Shown one piece after another: positions 45,606-57,099 of a stretch of 64,000 nucleotides of DNA. This DNA is from Datura wrightii (lineage: Eukaryota > Streptophyta > Magnoliopsida > Solanales > Solanaceae). The stretch spans positions 173,233,001 through 173,297,000 of the forward strand of contig JASDFA010000016.1 in NCBI GenBank assembly GCA_035772735.1, given 5' to 3'. How positions within the stretch are numbered: position 1 is the first letter of the stretch; every line of letters starts with the position of its first letter. The notes under the pieces were generated by a model, which ran no database searches, was not told the DNA's origin, and saw only the letters and a list, made by a program, of their open reading frames with translations. The position numbers were made by a program, and so were the translations under genes.

Positions 45606-46978
45606 CTGAGAATAGATTATATTAAATCTTGCTAAGGTGATGAGATTTTTTAAAAATTTGCCTACTTTAGGCGGGCTTCTAAATCCTCCCTTTATTGGTT
45701 AATAAGTCTTGTTTGGTACTAAAAACAAACTCAAGTGGTATATTTATACATAACTACAAAAAGGATATTCATAGATTTCGTAACAAAGCTCTATTTATAA
45801 AGTGATAGAATAAAAGTAGAGTGACTGGATTTCCTAGTACATATAAAAGATTTGCGTAGATTGGTTTCAAGTTAAGTTCGCTTAAATTGAAAGATATGGT
45901 GTTTAGAAGAACTCAAAAAGAATAATTCTTTGTCTCAAACAAAAGTAATAACTGGAGCTACCACTTACAAGCAAGCACTGTTAAGTCTGATTTATAAGCA
46001 TATACCTCGTGGAAGATAGCAGTCTCACTAATTGTTATGCTCTTGGGATTTCTTCAGGTGAATTAAACATACTTCAGAGCACCTTATGCATGTGATTTCT
46101 TGTTTCTAATTATAACACACGAAGAGAAAAGACATTTTTCTATGATCCACTGATTTGTAATGGAAGAAAAATAAGAAAAAACTAACCATTTGTACTATGT
46201 TTTGATCTCATCTTGTCCAGGTATGGCAGCAAAATCTATAAAGAGTTAGGAGGACTACTAGTTCCTAGTCTACCACTAGAACCAAGGCAATGGCTAGCAC
46301 CTGAAAAAAGCAATTACAACAGACAGGAGGAAGAAACACAACTTACACAACCAACGTCGTATAGAAGAAAGTTCATTAAACCTAGACGACTAGGTAAACT
46401 AGGTAGACTAGGTAGGATTCTAAAGGATGACATGCTCTAAGGGGACCAAACCATATATAAAGTATACCATTTTGGTTATCTAGTTAGTGTTAAGTCACCA
46501 ATATGGAAATGAAGTACTCCTAACAAAGAGACAAAAGCCTCACTAACAGTGTATTTTGGAAAAAATCTTCTTTTTGGATGAGACAAATAGTTTTTTTGTG
46601 TGTTGATAATTGTGGTGTCCAGGCCAGTTTGCGAGCATCTCGACTAACTCCACGTGGTACCTGCTACCTTCCATCAGTACAAATACTAGGTCATAACTAA
46701 GAATATATGTTTTTTGTGCAATAATAGTAATAATTAGAGCCAATTATATACTCTTATCATTTACCTTTTTATTCAAGAAGGAAGTTGAGATGGATATTGC
46801 AATTTTTATTGAAACAAAACCATCATCCCATCTGTTGAACATAACTTCTTAAATTGGAAGAATGCTTTAATAAGTTATGATGGAAACTATGGTTACATAT
46901 ATTTACAAGATGAAAACTCAGTTGTATTGTGCCACTAGAAGATCCAACTGAAAGTCAGCGTGTGTGGTATGGCTAAGA

Positions 46979-46994
46979 TATATATATATATATA
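46979..46994. repeat. (TA)8 microsatellite
   Basis: A perfect TA dinucleotide run. Confidence 0.9.
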
Positions 46995-47512
46995 AAGTGA
47001 AATAAAGATACGGTATGATGAAAGAAGATTATTCTGCAAGACTCATCCATAGTAGATTAGATGTTGTTGTTCAATTGGAATCCCATCCATTCTAGCTATT
47101 CTTTGTTTCAAATTCCATACACTCATCTGCATCATAAATGAAAACTAAGATAGGATGAAGAATTATTGGACGGAAATTCTTAAAGATTTTAAAGGAAATA
47201 ATTACACATAAATTGCTAAAGTACAACTAGAGCTCTAAGGAACTTAATATCAACAAATATGTACCCGATTAACATCTAATTTGTGAACTTGATGATACAT
47301 AGATCTTATAGTTATGTCAATTATATTACCAACATGATCACGAGCCATCTCCTTTCAATGGACTGATTACCTAAATCAGGACAGGTTATAGAATTTATAA
47401 GTGTTCCTATGTTTTTTTTTATGTATTATATATGCAGATTAGGATAATGGGGACAAGGAGGAAGAAAATGAAAGGAAGCACATAACCAGTCTACTCTATT
47501 TAAGTTTAAAGG

Positions 47513-48250
47513 TGTTATTAAAGACAGTTTTGATGATTGACTGTAATTGATAACGTTTTTCGTAACTGACAAAATGAACTAGGTTTACCTCAAAGTTGGC
47601 TATATGGGTACACAAAGAGGAACAGGTTCAAGACAAAGGCGAGATACATCAACTCCTACTCAAAGAAGGAATGGGCATAACTTGCTATATTAGATAAGGT
47701 AACTTTACATGCAACAAGAAAATAAAAGAGAGTTTCCTATTGACAACACACAAGACTAGGTGGAGTTTAAGTCAAACTAGGAGTCCGCAAAGAAGAGAAA
47801 TCATAATTGAAAGAGGATTACTCAATAGTTTGAGTATTTATATCCCACCAGGGAACTGAAGGAGATTGACGATTGATAGCGAGAAAACACCCAAAAGATT
47901 TCTATGCAATTATCAAGATGTTAGCATGGAAAGAAAGTTTTGTGATTGAGTTTTTCCACTGCAAAGTGTTTTCTGAGTTTTTAACTCAAATTGTGAGTTA
48001 AGAAACGCGTCATTATTAAGAGCTAATTAGTGATTCATGAGGTACTAGAGTTAGTCCCTTGAATGTAAAGTTGTAATCTTAACCTGCTTGTGAGTTTGAA
48101 TAAAAGCTTATTTGATAGGTCATGTTTTTTTACTCCCTTGAGCAAGGAGGTTTTTCATGTAACTGTTGTGTGTTCGTTACTTTAGTTGTTCTATACGCGT
48201 GATCTAACTGAAATAGGTTTAGTACCTCTAGCTAACAAGTGGTGATTTCA
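47513..48250 (+). repeat. 5' LTR of copia element
   Basis: 738 bp, TGTTATTAAAGA to GTGATTTCA, collinear with 54040-54629 plus 62509-62699. A TATA-like 'gtatttatatccc' lies at about 47834. Confidence 0.94.
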
Positions 48251-48252
48251 AT

Positions 48253-48264
48253 TGGTATTAGAGC
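48253..48264 (+). other. Primer binding site, initiator tRNA-Met
   Basis: TGGTATTAGAGC, two bases after the LTR end; one transition from the consensus. Confidence 0.9.
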
Positions 48265-48304
48265 TGGGTTTTTCAACAAAGGCTTACACATTGAAAAATT
48301 AATT

Positions 48305-49004
48305 ATGGCAGCACCATCAACAACTCAGGAGGGACAATTAACCACTAGACCACCATTGTTATGGTCATTATTATGGGTGGCGGAAGAATGAAATGATAGA
48401 ATTTCTCATTAGAGAAGATCATAACCTTTGAAATGCCATACTGGATGGACCTACCATACCTATTAAGCTGGTAGAAGATGGAAAAACTCAAATACCAAAA
48501 GGAAGACTGGAATACTCTCAGGAAGAAAAGATTGCAGTTGAAATCAATGCGAAGGCAAAGAAGATTCTCATGTGTGGGATTGGCCCATATGAGTATAATC
48601 ATGTCTCTTCATGCAAAAGTGCAAAAGAGTATGGGATGCTCTCCAAACCACTCATGATGGAACAAATCAGGTAAAGAAGTCCAAGATTGATATGCCTAAT
48701 TGACAGTACAAACTATTTAGGATGAAAGATGGTGAATCTATGTTTATTAAAAAAGAACAATTATGAATGACTTTGCCTCTCTCAAGTTTGACAATAGGAA
48801 ACTCGAAGAAGATAAAAGAGACCTCATGAAAAAGTTTGAAGAGTGTGAAAAGATACATAAAGAAAATTTAGAAAGAGAAAAAATCATCAAAAAGCTCACT
48901 TTAGAGTCACACGCATTACACATAGAGAATCTGAATCTAGGTAAGAATCGAGAGAAAACCAAAGTTGAATTAGATGAACTCTAAAATGGACTAGGTCCTC
49001 TAAA
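48305..49004 (+). pseudogene. gag: Degenerate gag of copia element
   Basis: The ATG at 48305 opens MAAPSTTQEG. Frames then shift through a recognisable copia capsid-type region ('EDWNTLRKK', then 'CGIGPYEYN'-like sequence near 48570, then 'KKSKIDM' near 48677), and end in an open stretch 48763-48984 rich in Lys and Glu (LEEDKRDLMKKFEECEKIHKENLERE), a likely coiled coil. Long coiled-coil Gag tails are known in the SIRE clade. The CCHC knuckle is not recognisable. Multiple stops. Confidence 0.8.
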
Positions 49005-49379
49005 CTCCTAGTCTTAATGCATGAAAATCACTCCAATAGAAGACAAGGATTAGGATATAAAAGTCACACATATGACATTCGATATGAGTCTAAATGCGTC
49101 ACATCTTTTGTTCTTATAGTATAATGTCTGGTCACTATCAGGAATAAAGCATGATTAAGCAAAAGTCTACAAAGAAAAATATTGAATATGAAAGTTCTAG
49201 GACCAAAACTAAGAATTCCAAATCTAAATCTGGACAATTGAAAAGAAATAGGAATGTGACTTTGCCGCCATGGACCAAAATAAATTTGATTCATCCACTC
49301 TAAAATGGAAAGGGAAAGCCTGTTTGGGTACCCAAATCTAACTTCTGAGTTTGTGTGTAGGTGAATGTGGGAGAAAAGT

Positions 49380-50643
49380 AGGGAACATGGTACATAGACA
49401 ATGCGTATTTTAGGCATATGATAGGAATGCTTGAAAACTTTCTCTCACTCACCAATCAAAAAGGCAAAAACATTGCCTTTGGAAATGGAAAGAAAGGTGA
49501 AATCGTTGGTATTGGAAAGGTTGGAAGATACATGTCTCCAGAAATTAATAATGTGTATTATGTTAAGGGGCTAAAACACAACCTGTTGAGCATTTTGCAA
49601 ATGTGTGAAAAAGGGAACTCTGTCATATTCACCTCAGCAGATTGCGAAGTAAACAACTTAAAGACAGGGAACCTAGTTTTTAGGGGACATAGATACAAAA
49701 ACATGTACAAAGCCAAAATCATGGATCCCATTGGAGAGGAACTATCTTATTTGAGTGCATTGGTGGACAATTCCCTTCTCTGGCACAAAAGTATGGGACA
49801 TACTAGTTTCTTACTTTTGAATAAGCTTGTTAGTATGGAACTGGTACTTGCATTGCCTAAAACAAAGTTAAAAAATAGTTTTAAATGTGATGCTTGTGCA
49901 AAAGGGAAACATGTAAGGTTCTATTTTAAGCCAAAGAAGATAGTTAGTACATCCAAATCTACAACTCATTCATATGGATTTGTGTGGTCCTATAAGAGTC
50001 AGCAGCAGAGGAGGAAAGAGATATGTGTTTGTCATAATGGATGACTATACCAAGTTCACTTGGACACTATTCTTGGGATCCAAAGATGAAACATTGGATG
50101 TATTTTCAATATTTGTCAAATAGGTGCAAAAGAAACTTAATAGTGATCCGGTAAGCGTCAGGTCAGGCTATGGAACTGAGTTTGAAAGCTCAAAATTTCT
50201 ACAATACTGTGCAGACGCAAGGATAGATCATAACTTCTTATCACCTAAAACTCCCTAACAAATGGTGTTGTTGAAAGAACAAATAGAACTCTATAAATCA
50301 TGGCTAGAACTTTGATGATAGCAAGTGGATTGTCACAAGAATACTAGGCAGAGGCAGTCAACACTACTTGCTATCTAAAAAATAGATATATGATCAGACC
50401 CCTACTTGACAAAACCCCTATGAACTGTTGAAGGGGAGAAAGACAAATCTAGCTCATCGAGCATTTGGATGCAAGTGCTTTATCCACAATAATGGAAAAG
50501 GTTCTTTGGGAAAATTTGATACCAAGAGTGACGAAGGAATGTTTCTTGGTTATTCTTCTCATAGCATGGCATACACAATCCTAAAAAATAGGACAAATTG
50601 GATGGAGGAGAGCGTGCATGTAATCTTTGATGAACAAAAATAA
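49380..50643 (+). pseudogene. pol: Degenerate protease and integrase of copia element
   Basis: Protease: TWYIDNAYFRHM near 49388-49423 sits where the family has an Asp-Ser-Gly active site, so the Asp is kept but Ser and Gly are changed. The open frame 49418-50044 then carries FGNGKKGEIVGIGKVG and the integrase zinc domain (WHKSMGHTSF, then KCDACAKGK, HHCC intact) near 49780-49910. The integrase core starts at DDYTKFTW (50041). The second catalytic position reads RSGYGTEF near 50160, Asp changed to Gly. The part around 50428-50640 (AFGCKCFIHNNGK, MFLGYSSHS) is the usual region after the core. Confidence 0.9.
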
Positions 50644-50871
50644 GCGGACAGAGTGAGTACACAAGAAAAAAATAGAAGGGATTGATTACCTACATTGAGG
50701 GGGAACCAGGTACACAGGATAAAAGTAATCAGTAAGAACATCTAGATACTTCCAAGATGCCTGATGAACAAGGTGCTACACCAAATATGTCACATCATGG
50801 AACTAAAGACGAACCATAACAAATGACTATTTTAGAATCCTCGGACAGAAGGACCTGGTTCGTCCAGTAAA

Positions 50872-52543
50872 GTGGAACAGCGAGAGACACAAGCCAGCAA
50901 TTGGAAGCATAAAATTTCTCATCCCATTCAGAGTATGCTCTTACCATTGGACTCTAGGATACATACTAAATCCATATTGAGAAACATGTGTGCCTTCACA
51001 ACATATTTATCCATAATTGAGCTTAAAAATGTAAAAAAAAAAGCACTACTGAATGCAGATTGGATTAATGCCATACAGGAAGAGCTAGAACAATTCAAGT
51101 GTAGCAGAATGTGGTACCTGGTCCCTCGTCCTGCCAACATAATAGTTATTAGAATTTGATGGATATTTAGGGACAAGCATGATGATCAAGGAATCGTTGT
51201 CAGAAATAAAGCACGATTGGTCATCCAAGGATACAATCAGGAGAGGAATTAATTACGATGAAACATTTGCTCCAGTATTGAAGATAGAAGCTATAAGGAT
51301 TCTTACTGTATTTTCTACACACATGAGGTTCAAATTATTTTAGATAGATTTAAAGAGTGCTTTCCTGAATGGGTATCTACAAGAAGAAGTGTATTTAAAC
51401 AAGCCCAATGTATTTGAAGATCATGAACTACCTGATCATGTGTTCAGGTTAAAAGGCTTTGTATTGGCTCAAACAACCATCAAGAAATTGGTATGATAGG
51501 ATGTCAAGCTTTCCCCTAAATCCTGTCCATAGTAGTGGGAAAATTGACAACACTTTGTTTATAGGATGAAGGAGAAGGACATACTAATTGTTTAGGTTTA
51601 CGTTGATGATATCATCTTTGGGGCCATTGATCAAGATTTATGTAGCGAATTTACAAAGCTCATGAGTAACGTATTTGAAATGAGCATAATGGGAGAGTTG
51701 AATTATTTTCTAGGATTACAAATAAAGCAGATGAAGAAAGGCACATTAATCCATCAGAAAAAATACATCAAACAGTTGTTGACCAGGTATGACATGGAGA
51801 ACTCCAAGATAAATGACACTCCCATCACTACCAAAAATCATCTGAACACTGATAAACCTAGTTCAACGGTGGAGGAAACAAAGTACTGGGGAATGATTGG
51901 GTCCCTATTGTATTTAACATCTAGCAGACTAGACATAGTGGTCAATGTAGCGTTTTGTGCAATATTTCAAACAAATCCCAAAGAGTCTCACCTGGAGTTA
52001 GTTAAATGAATTCTAAGGTATCTCAAAGGAACAATGGACTTAGTTCTCTGGTATACTTCCAGTGACATTTTCAAGCTTATTGGGTACATAGATGTAGACT
52101 ATGCAGGATTCATGGTAGATAGGAAAAGTATATTTGAGATGGAACACTTTTTGGGACCTTGCTTAATTTCTTGGGCATGCAAGAAGCATAACTTAGTTGC
52201 TCTATTTACTGCTGAAGCAGAATATACCGCAGTTGTGTCATGTTGTGCCTAACTTCTGTGGATCAAGCAACCATTGGAAGATTATGGAATCAAAATGGAA
52301 AATATCCCTCCTCTATATGAAAACATCAGTGCAACAAATATGGCAAAGAACCCAGTCCATCACAAAAGAACAAAATGCATTGATGTTCGCCATCACTTTT
52401 GGAGGGATAATATGGAAAAGGGAAATATCTTTATGGAGTTCTGCAAGGATGAGGATCAGGTGACGGACATTTTCACTAATGTATTGAGAAGAGAACCATA
52501 TGAAAGAATTTGTGTAGAACTAGGACTCTTCAAACTTAATTGA
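50872..52543 (+). pseudogene. pol: Degenerate RT and RNase H of copia element
   Basis: RT begins with the block WINAIQEELEQF (51061) and continues in broken frames. The catalytic YVDDIIFG lies near 51600-51623 and is intact. The open frame 51662-52009 holds NYFLGLQIKQMKKG, YIKQLLTRY and the GSLLYLTSSRLDI block. RNase H follows at 52034-52252 (IGYIDVDYAGFMVDRKS, then SWACKKHNLVALFTAEAEYTA) and ends with HHKRTKCIDVRHHFWRD near 52355 and DIFTNVL. The stop at 52541-52543 is the natural end of pol. Many stops and frameshifts. Confidence 0.92.
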
Positions 52544-52559
52544 CTATGTCTACCACTCT

Positions 52560-54025
52560 TTTTCTCTTTCAACTAGAAATTCGTTTATTCTTATGCTTAA
52601 CAAGTATCATTGCGTACCAATTGCTAATCTAGTTTTGTATCTTTGGTTAGGTACACACCTCAGGCAGCCAATAATTAAAATGTTTTTAAATTGATGATGT
52701 GAACCTTACATCCTAATAGCTTGAAATATGGACAGTACTCAAGGAAAGAATCACAGGAGGATCCAGGTCCCTCTACAAGCCATTGTGGTACGTACTTATC
52801 TTCTTGCATTTGCATTCAACTTTGTTGCTGAAGCTACAATTACTTCTCTACTAAACTTGGTCTATTCTCCAATATCTTCTCTTTGGGTACACTATAACTA
52901 TTGTTATCCTCTTACAATGAAAAAAAGGGAAGCAAAATTAGACCCACTTCCCCATCCATCACCCACTACATATCTTTAGCATATTGGTGTAATATTTCTA
53001 TTTTCTCTCTCTCGGTACCCAAATTGTTTTATTTTTAAGCATCTATGAAAAATATCCCAACCAGTCCCTCTTTTTGAAATGCTCCCATGACAGACGAAGC
53101 CCCTCCATCAACTTAGGGGGAACTTCCATCAACAGCGTCTAAGACTTTATCAGGTTCTTTCCCATCCACTTTTGTCCTCTTCCAAGAGTTCATGAGTCTG
53201 AAGTGGTGGATTTATTTATGAATATTGAGGAAGTAAAAAATGGAGAAGTGAAGTCAAGAGTGAATGGAGTAAGTTTCACCTTGACAAAATGGGTAATTAG
53301 TGACATCTTGCAAGTGTCTAGGATGGGCTATGTGGAGTTTGACATGGAACAGACCTTGGAAGAATATGATCTTCTACAGCATGTATTAGGTTCAAAAAGG
53401 AAGGGACTTGTAACTCAGATGATTTTCGATCAGCAAATTGCAACTACATGAGTGGCTGAATTGGAAAGGGAGAATGCACAGCATAAGACTAATCTTTCCA
53501 CTGTCAATACTGAGATATCTATTCCCAAAGATAGAATTCTTAGTGAACAGAGTATCCACAACAATAGAATTGATAAGCTTCTCTCTTTGATAGAGAAAAC
53601 TACCCATTCCTTCTTCTGAAGTGTCTGTTTCAGTCTCTATCCTTCTTTGTTAATCCCATCTGTGCCTTGTGTTATTTTTTTTTCCTAGTTTTTTTTGATG
53701 ATTCCTTTCTATGGTTGTACTTTGCTTATAAGTTGAATACTATGTGTGGGATTTGGTACATTAATGGCTTTTTTTGTTCTTTCCTTGTGCTCATAATCTA
53801 TCTACGGATTAGAGTGCTCATAGATGGCTCATATCATTAGCGTGCTCTAACACTTTCTGTTGTTTCAAACTTGTTCTGATGAGTTTTGCCGTAGTGGCCA
53901 TGGTTTAGTAATTTTTTTGCATATCGTGATACTTGTTGGGTTCTTTGTCTAAAAACTTTTCAATGATGTCAAAAGGGGGAATACATAAAGATGTAAGAAA
54001 TGTAAGCATATTGTTTTTCATCATC
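52560..54025 (+). pseudogene. Extra region downstream of pol in copia element, degenerate ORF
   Basis: About 1.5 kb between the pol stop and the polypurine tract, as in SIRE-type elements. Frames 52728-52979 (with a hydrophobic stretch near residues 25-50) and 53130-53620 are the best kept. The second reads RFFPIHFC-like sequence, then VVDLFMNIEEVKNGEVKSRV, NGVSFTLTKWVISDILQVSR, and ends in a polar helix-forming tail with repeated ID/EN residues after a stop at 53449. The layout (V-x2-F, N, V-x-G, IL-x-V) resembles the plant transposon-protein-like domain in the Athila-like element at 36500-35800. 53620-54025 is non-coding. Confidence 0.6.
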
Positions 54026-54038
54026 AAAAGGGGAGAAT
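54025..54038 (+). other. Polypurine tract of copia element
   Basis: CAAAAGGGGAGAAT just before the 3' LTR start at 54040. The wider 'aaaagggg' context is typical of this clade. Confidence 0.85.
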
Positions 54039-54543
54039 TTGTTATTAAAGAGAGTTTTGTTGATTGACTCTAATTGATAAAGTTTTTGATAATTGGCAAA
54101 GTGAACTAGATTCACCTCAAATTTTGTTATATATGTATATAAAAGTGAACAGGTTCAAGACAAAGGCAAGAACATCAACTCCTACTCAAAGTAGGAATGG
54201 GACACACGTTGCAATATTAGATAAGGCAGCATGACACGCAACAAGAAAAGAAAAAAGGGATTCCTGTTGACAACAGACATGACTAGCGGAGTTCGATCAA
54301 ACTAGGAGTCTGAAAACAAGAGAAATCATAATTGAAGAAGAATTACTCAATGGTTTGAGTATTTATATCTCACCAGGGAATAGAAGGAGATTGACGATTG
54401 ATAGCAAGAAAATGCCTAGAAGCTTTCTATGCGACTGTGAAGATCTTAGAGTGGAGAGAAATTTTTGCATTTAATTTTTTCCATTGCAATGTGTTTTGTG
54501 ATTTTCTTACTTAGAGTGTTATTTGAGAAATGCATCACTAATT

Positions 54544-54617
54544 AGAGGTAATTACTGATTCTTGAGGTACTAGAGTTAGTAGAGGTAATTACTGATTCTT
54601 GAGGTACTAGAGTTAGT
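54544..54617 (+). repeat. 37-bp perfect tandem duplication in copia 3' LTR
   Basis: Two identical copies, 54544-54580 and 54581-54617, starting AGAGGTAATTACTGATTCTT. The 5' LTR has a single copy. Confidence 0.95.
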
Positions 54618-54629
54618 CTCTTGGATAAC

Positions 54630-56042
54630 TGATGAGTTGGTAATTTACCAACTCATTAGGCTCTTAGACATGAGTTTTTTTTTGGTTTTCAAGTCAATTA
54701 GGTGGATCTTATGCTCTTTCGCCTTGATCTTTGTAGGTATTTAAATTGAGTGGAGAAAACAAGAAATAGAGCAAAAAGCATGAAAATTGAGATGAGGACT
54801 GGCGCTCCACCGGAGAACACCGACAAAATGTCAGTCAATTGGAGATACCTACTGGGCTGAAGAAGAATGGATACCGGTAGACCGCAGATTAGCACCAGCT
54901 AACTACTAGTGCCAACACCAAATTTATCCAGAACCCAGTAGCACCCGGATGCAACAGACTAGCGGACTGCGGATCAACACCAGTGAACTGCCGATGACTC
55001 GCAAGTGAGGTCTGTCAGAAAAGAGCAAAAACGTCTGGTTCAGCAAAAGATGAGCATTTTATACCCTACTTTTGTACATTTTTAAAAAGAGAATTGAACA
55101 TTCTATTACACATCATTATTCCATTATATTGAATATTGGATAGAAAGTAGAGAGAAGTTGGGAATTGAATTGTAGAGAGAGAAAGCTTCATCTTCATTTT
55201 TGAAAAGGTAGAAAAACTCCATTGGAGACCAAAACCTTGTGCTTGAATTTTTCTACTTATTTTATTGAATTATTACTTAATGTAATGTCTTCTTCTACTT
55301 ACATGAGTAGGTAAATTTCTTTCTAGGGGTGTGTGAATGATTGGGGTTGATTTGGATTGGGTATTATTTAATTGATCTTAGATTTACTCAATAGTATAAT
55401 TCTAGTGTTTCATCTGAGTTTTAATGTAAATACTCATAGTTGCAAATATGGATTGTATTTACTTACTCTAATTTTCCTTGAAAAAGGAATTTAAAGTATG
55501 GGTGATTAAACATTAGTGGGTAATTGGGTGCTAGAGATAGCCAAAACCCATTATCACACAACCATTGAGATTCAAAGATAGAAATAGTTGATTCTTACCC
55601 AAGTTGATGTGGTTGTTGTGAAAAGGAATTTGGCGTTTGAGAAAACTCGAGGTATAAGGCACCTAATTGGTTGAAAAACATAAGGTGCCACCTCGTCCAC
55701 AAGTAATAATACTATTGATTAATGATAGGAGCTATTAATACACCCAATCCAATGATGCCCCGACAATATCACACCCCTAGTAGTCTCTCCTTTGGTATTT
55801 TCTATGCTTTGTCGCTGTTTTCGTGAATGAATTTGTAGTTTTATTGAAAAGTGGTGAGTTCCCCAATTTTTTACTTTATTGTTGTTAAGACATTGATGCA
55901 AGTTACTTCAATTTGATAGACAACTCTTGCGTGATCAACTACTGTTCCCTATAGGATTCAACCCCAACACTCGTCGGCTATATTTATTTTGCCAACGGCC
56001 GTTTACACTCTCTCATTAAGAGGAGAGAATTTGGACGTTATA
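54630..56042 (+). repeat. 5' LTR of Athila-like element
   Basis: About 1413 bp. It starts TGATGAGTTGGTAATTTACC (a palindrome continues to 54654) and ends near GGACGTTATA. Related, in order of likeness, to 61490-62508, 57100-58613 (reversed) and 21285-22472. The segment 54790-55010 holds short repeats of the type 'gcggatcaacacc'. Confidence 0.9.
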
Positions 56043-56047
56043 AAAAA

Positions 56048-56065
56048 TGGCGTCATTGCTGGGGG
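56048..56065 (+). other. Primer binding site, tRNA-Asp type
   Basis: TGGCGTCATTGCTGGGGG, three changes from TGGCGCCGTTGCCGGGG, 5 bases after the LTR end. Confidence 0.85.
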
Positions 56066-56159
56066 ATATAATTTGATGGCCTTTAGTTGATTATTGAGTT
56101 GACTTAATTTAGCATCTTATCTTCTATCCTCCCATTGTTGAATTATTGTTTTTATGATA

Positions 56160-57094
56160 ATGAGTTCCTTTGAAAGGCTGTTGAGGAATCCCGATGGGGC
56201 ATCTTATGTTTAAACCCTCCAATTGATGGATGAGATGTGGAGGAGAGAAGAGAGAAGAGACGCGGTGTTGATGGTGGTGATGAAGAAAATAGAGCTGCTA
56301 GCGAATTGTATGACAAATTTCATTTGAGGTACCAACAAGCCAAACAGTGCTATTGGTATTCTCATAATGGGAATCAACATCAGAACTTTGTTTGTATAGC
56401 TGAACCGAGTAGACAGGGAAGTGAAGAGTCCTTCCCATCCCACATTGAAAGCATGCTTGAGGTTGTGTTTGAGAGGGTCGTTTCGACTAATTCTGGGATT
56501 CATGACCTGTGGAATGATCTCTTGGACCTCACTCAAAAGGTGAAGGACCATGAAGTGTCTATAGATAGTTAGAGGATAGAATGAACTTGTCAGCATCTCA
56601 AATTGCAACCCAACAGGTGATAAAGGAAGAAAAGACTCCACTACTACCAACCATTATGGAGGAAGAAGCTATGGAATAGGGGGTGGAAGAAGAAATTTTG
56701 AAAGAAACATTTGAAAGCATTCTCTTGAATAGTGGAGTATTGGAAGAGGTATTTCATATGAGTAAAGGGTTGGGCACCTATTCCTTTCAATCGAAGAAAC
56801 TTGATCTTAACCTCAAGAATCAGACAACCCCACAATCGCAACCATCCATTATTTCACCACCGATCTTATAGCTCTAACCATTACCCGCCCATTTGCAATA
56901 TGCTTAATTGGAGAAAAATGAGATACTCTCGGTGATAATCTCAGCTAATCTTGACAACCAACAGGTAGAAGCACTTCTAGTAGTATTGAGGAGGCATATT
57001 CAAGTAATGGGATGGTCTATAGCTGATATACTTGGTATACCTCCAGGTATTTTCACTCACAATATCAACCTTTAGGAAAATTGTAGCCCATCAG
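56160..57094 (+). pseudogene. gag-pol: Reduced gag and start of pol, Athila-like element
   Basis: Only about 0.8 kb separates the primer binding site from the RT-proximal part, much less than a full Athila gag and protease need, so most of gag is deleted. Frames 56237-56572 (with YWYSHNGNQHQNF) and 56683-56871 (LGTYSFQSKKLDLNL) match the region between gag and RT. Then LPAHLQYA and SVIISANL lead into VLRRHIQVMGWSIADILGIP, the usual approach to RT. It stops where a solo LTR is inserted at 57100. Confidence 0.75.
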
Positions 57095-57099
57095 TTTAG

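Larger units (their letters stand above)
45061..47507. other. Intergenic sequence without recognised gene
   Basis: AT-rich, with scattered short frames only. It contains a MITE-like repeat (45420-45605), a partial similar phrase near 45662-45695, and a short TA run at 46979-46994. A 75-codon frame at 46213-46440 has a repeated 'ctaggtagactaggta' stretch that explains its basic tail; I do not recognise it. This may be the oldest non-LTR DNA in the window. Confidence 0.5.

Noticed and set aside
46213..46440. 75-codon frame after a splice-acceptor-like sequence, possible exon
   Set aside because: No recognisable domain, and the basic tail comes from a short 'ctaggtag' repeat. No partner exon found nearby.
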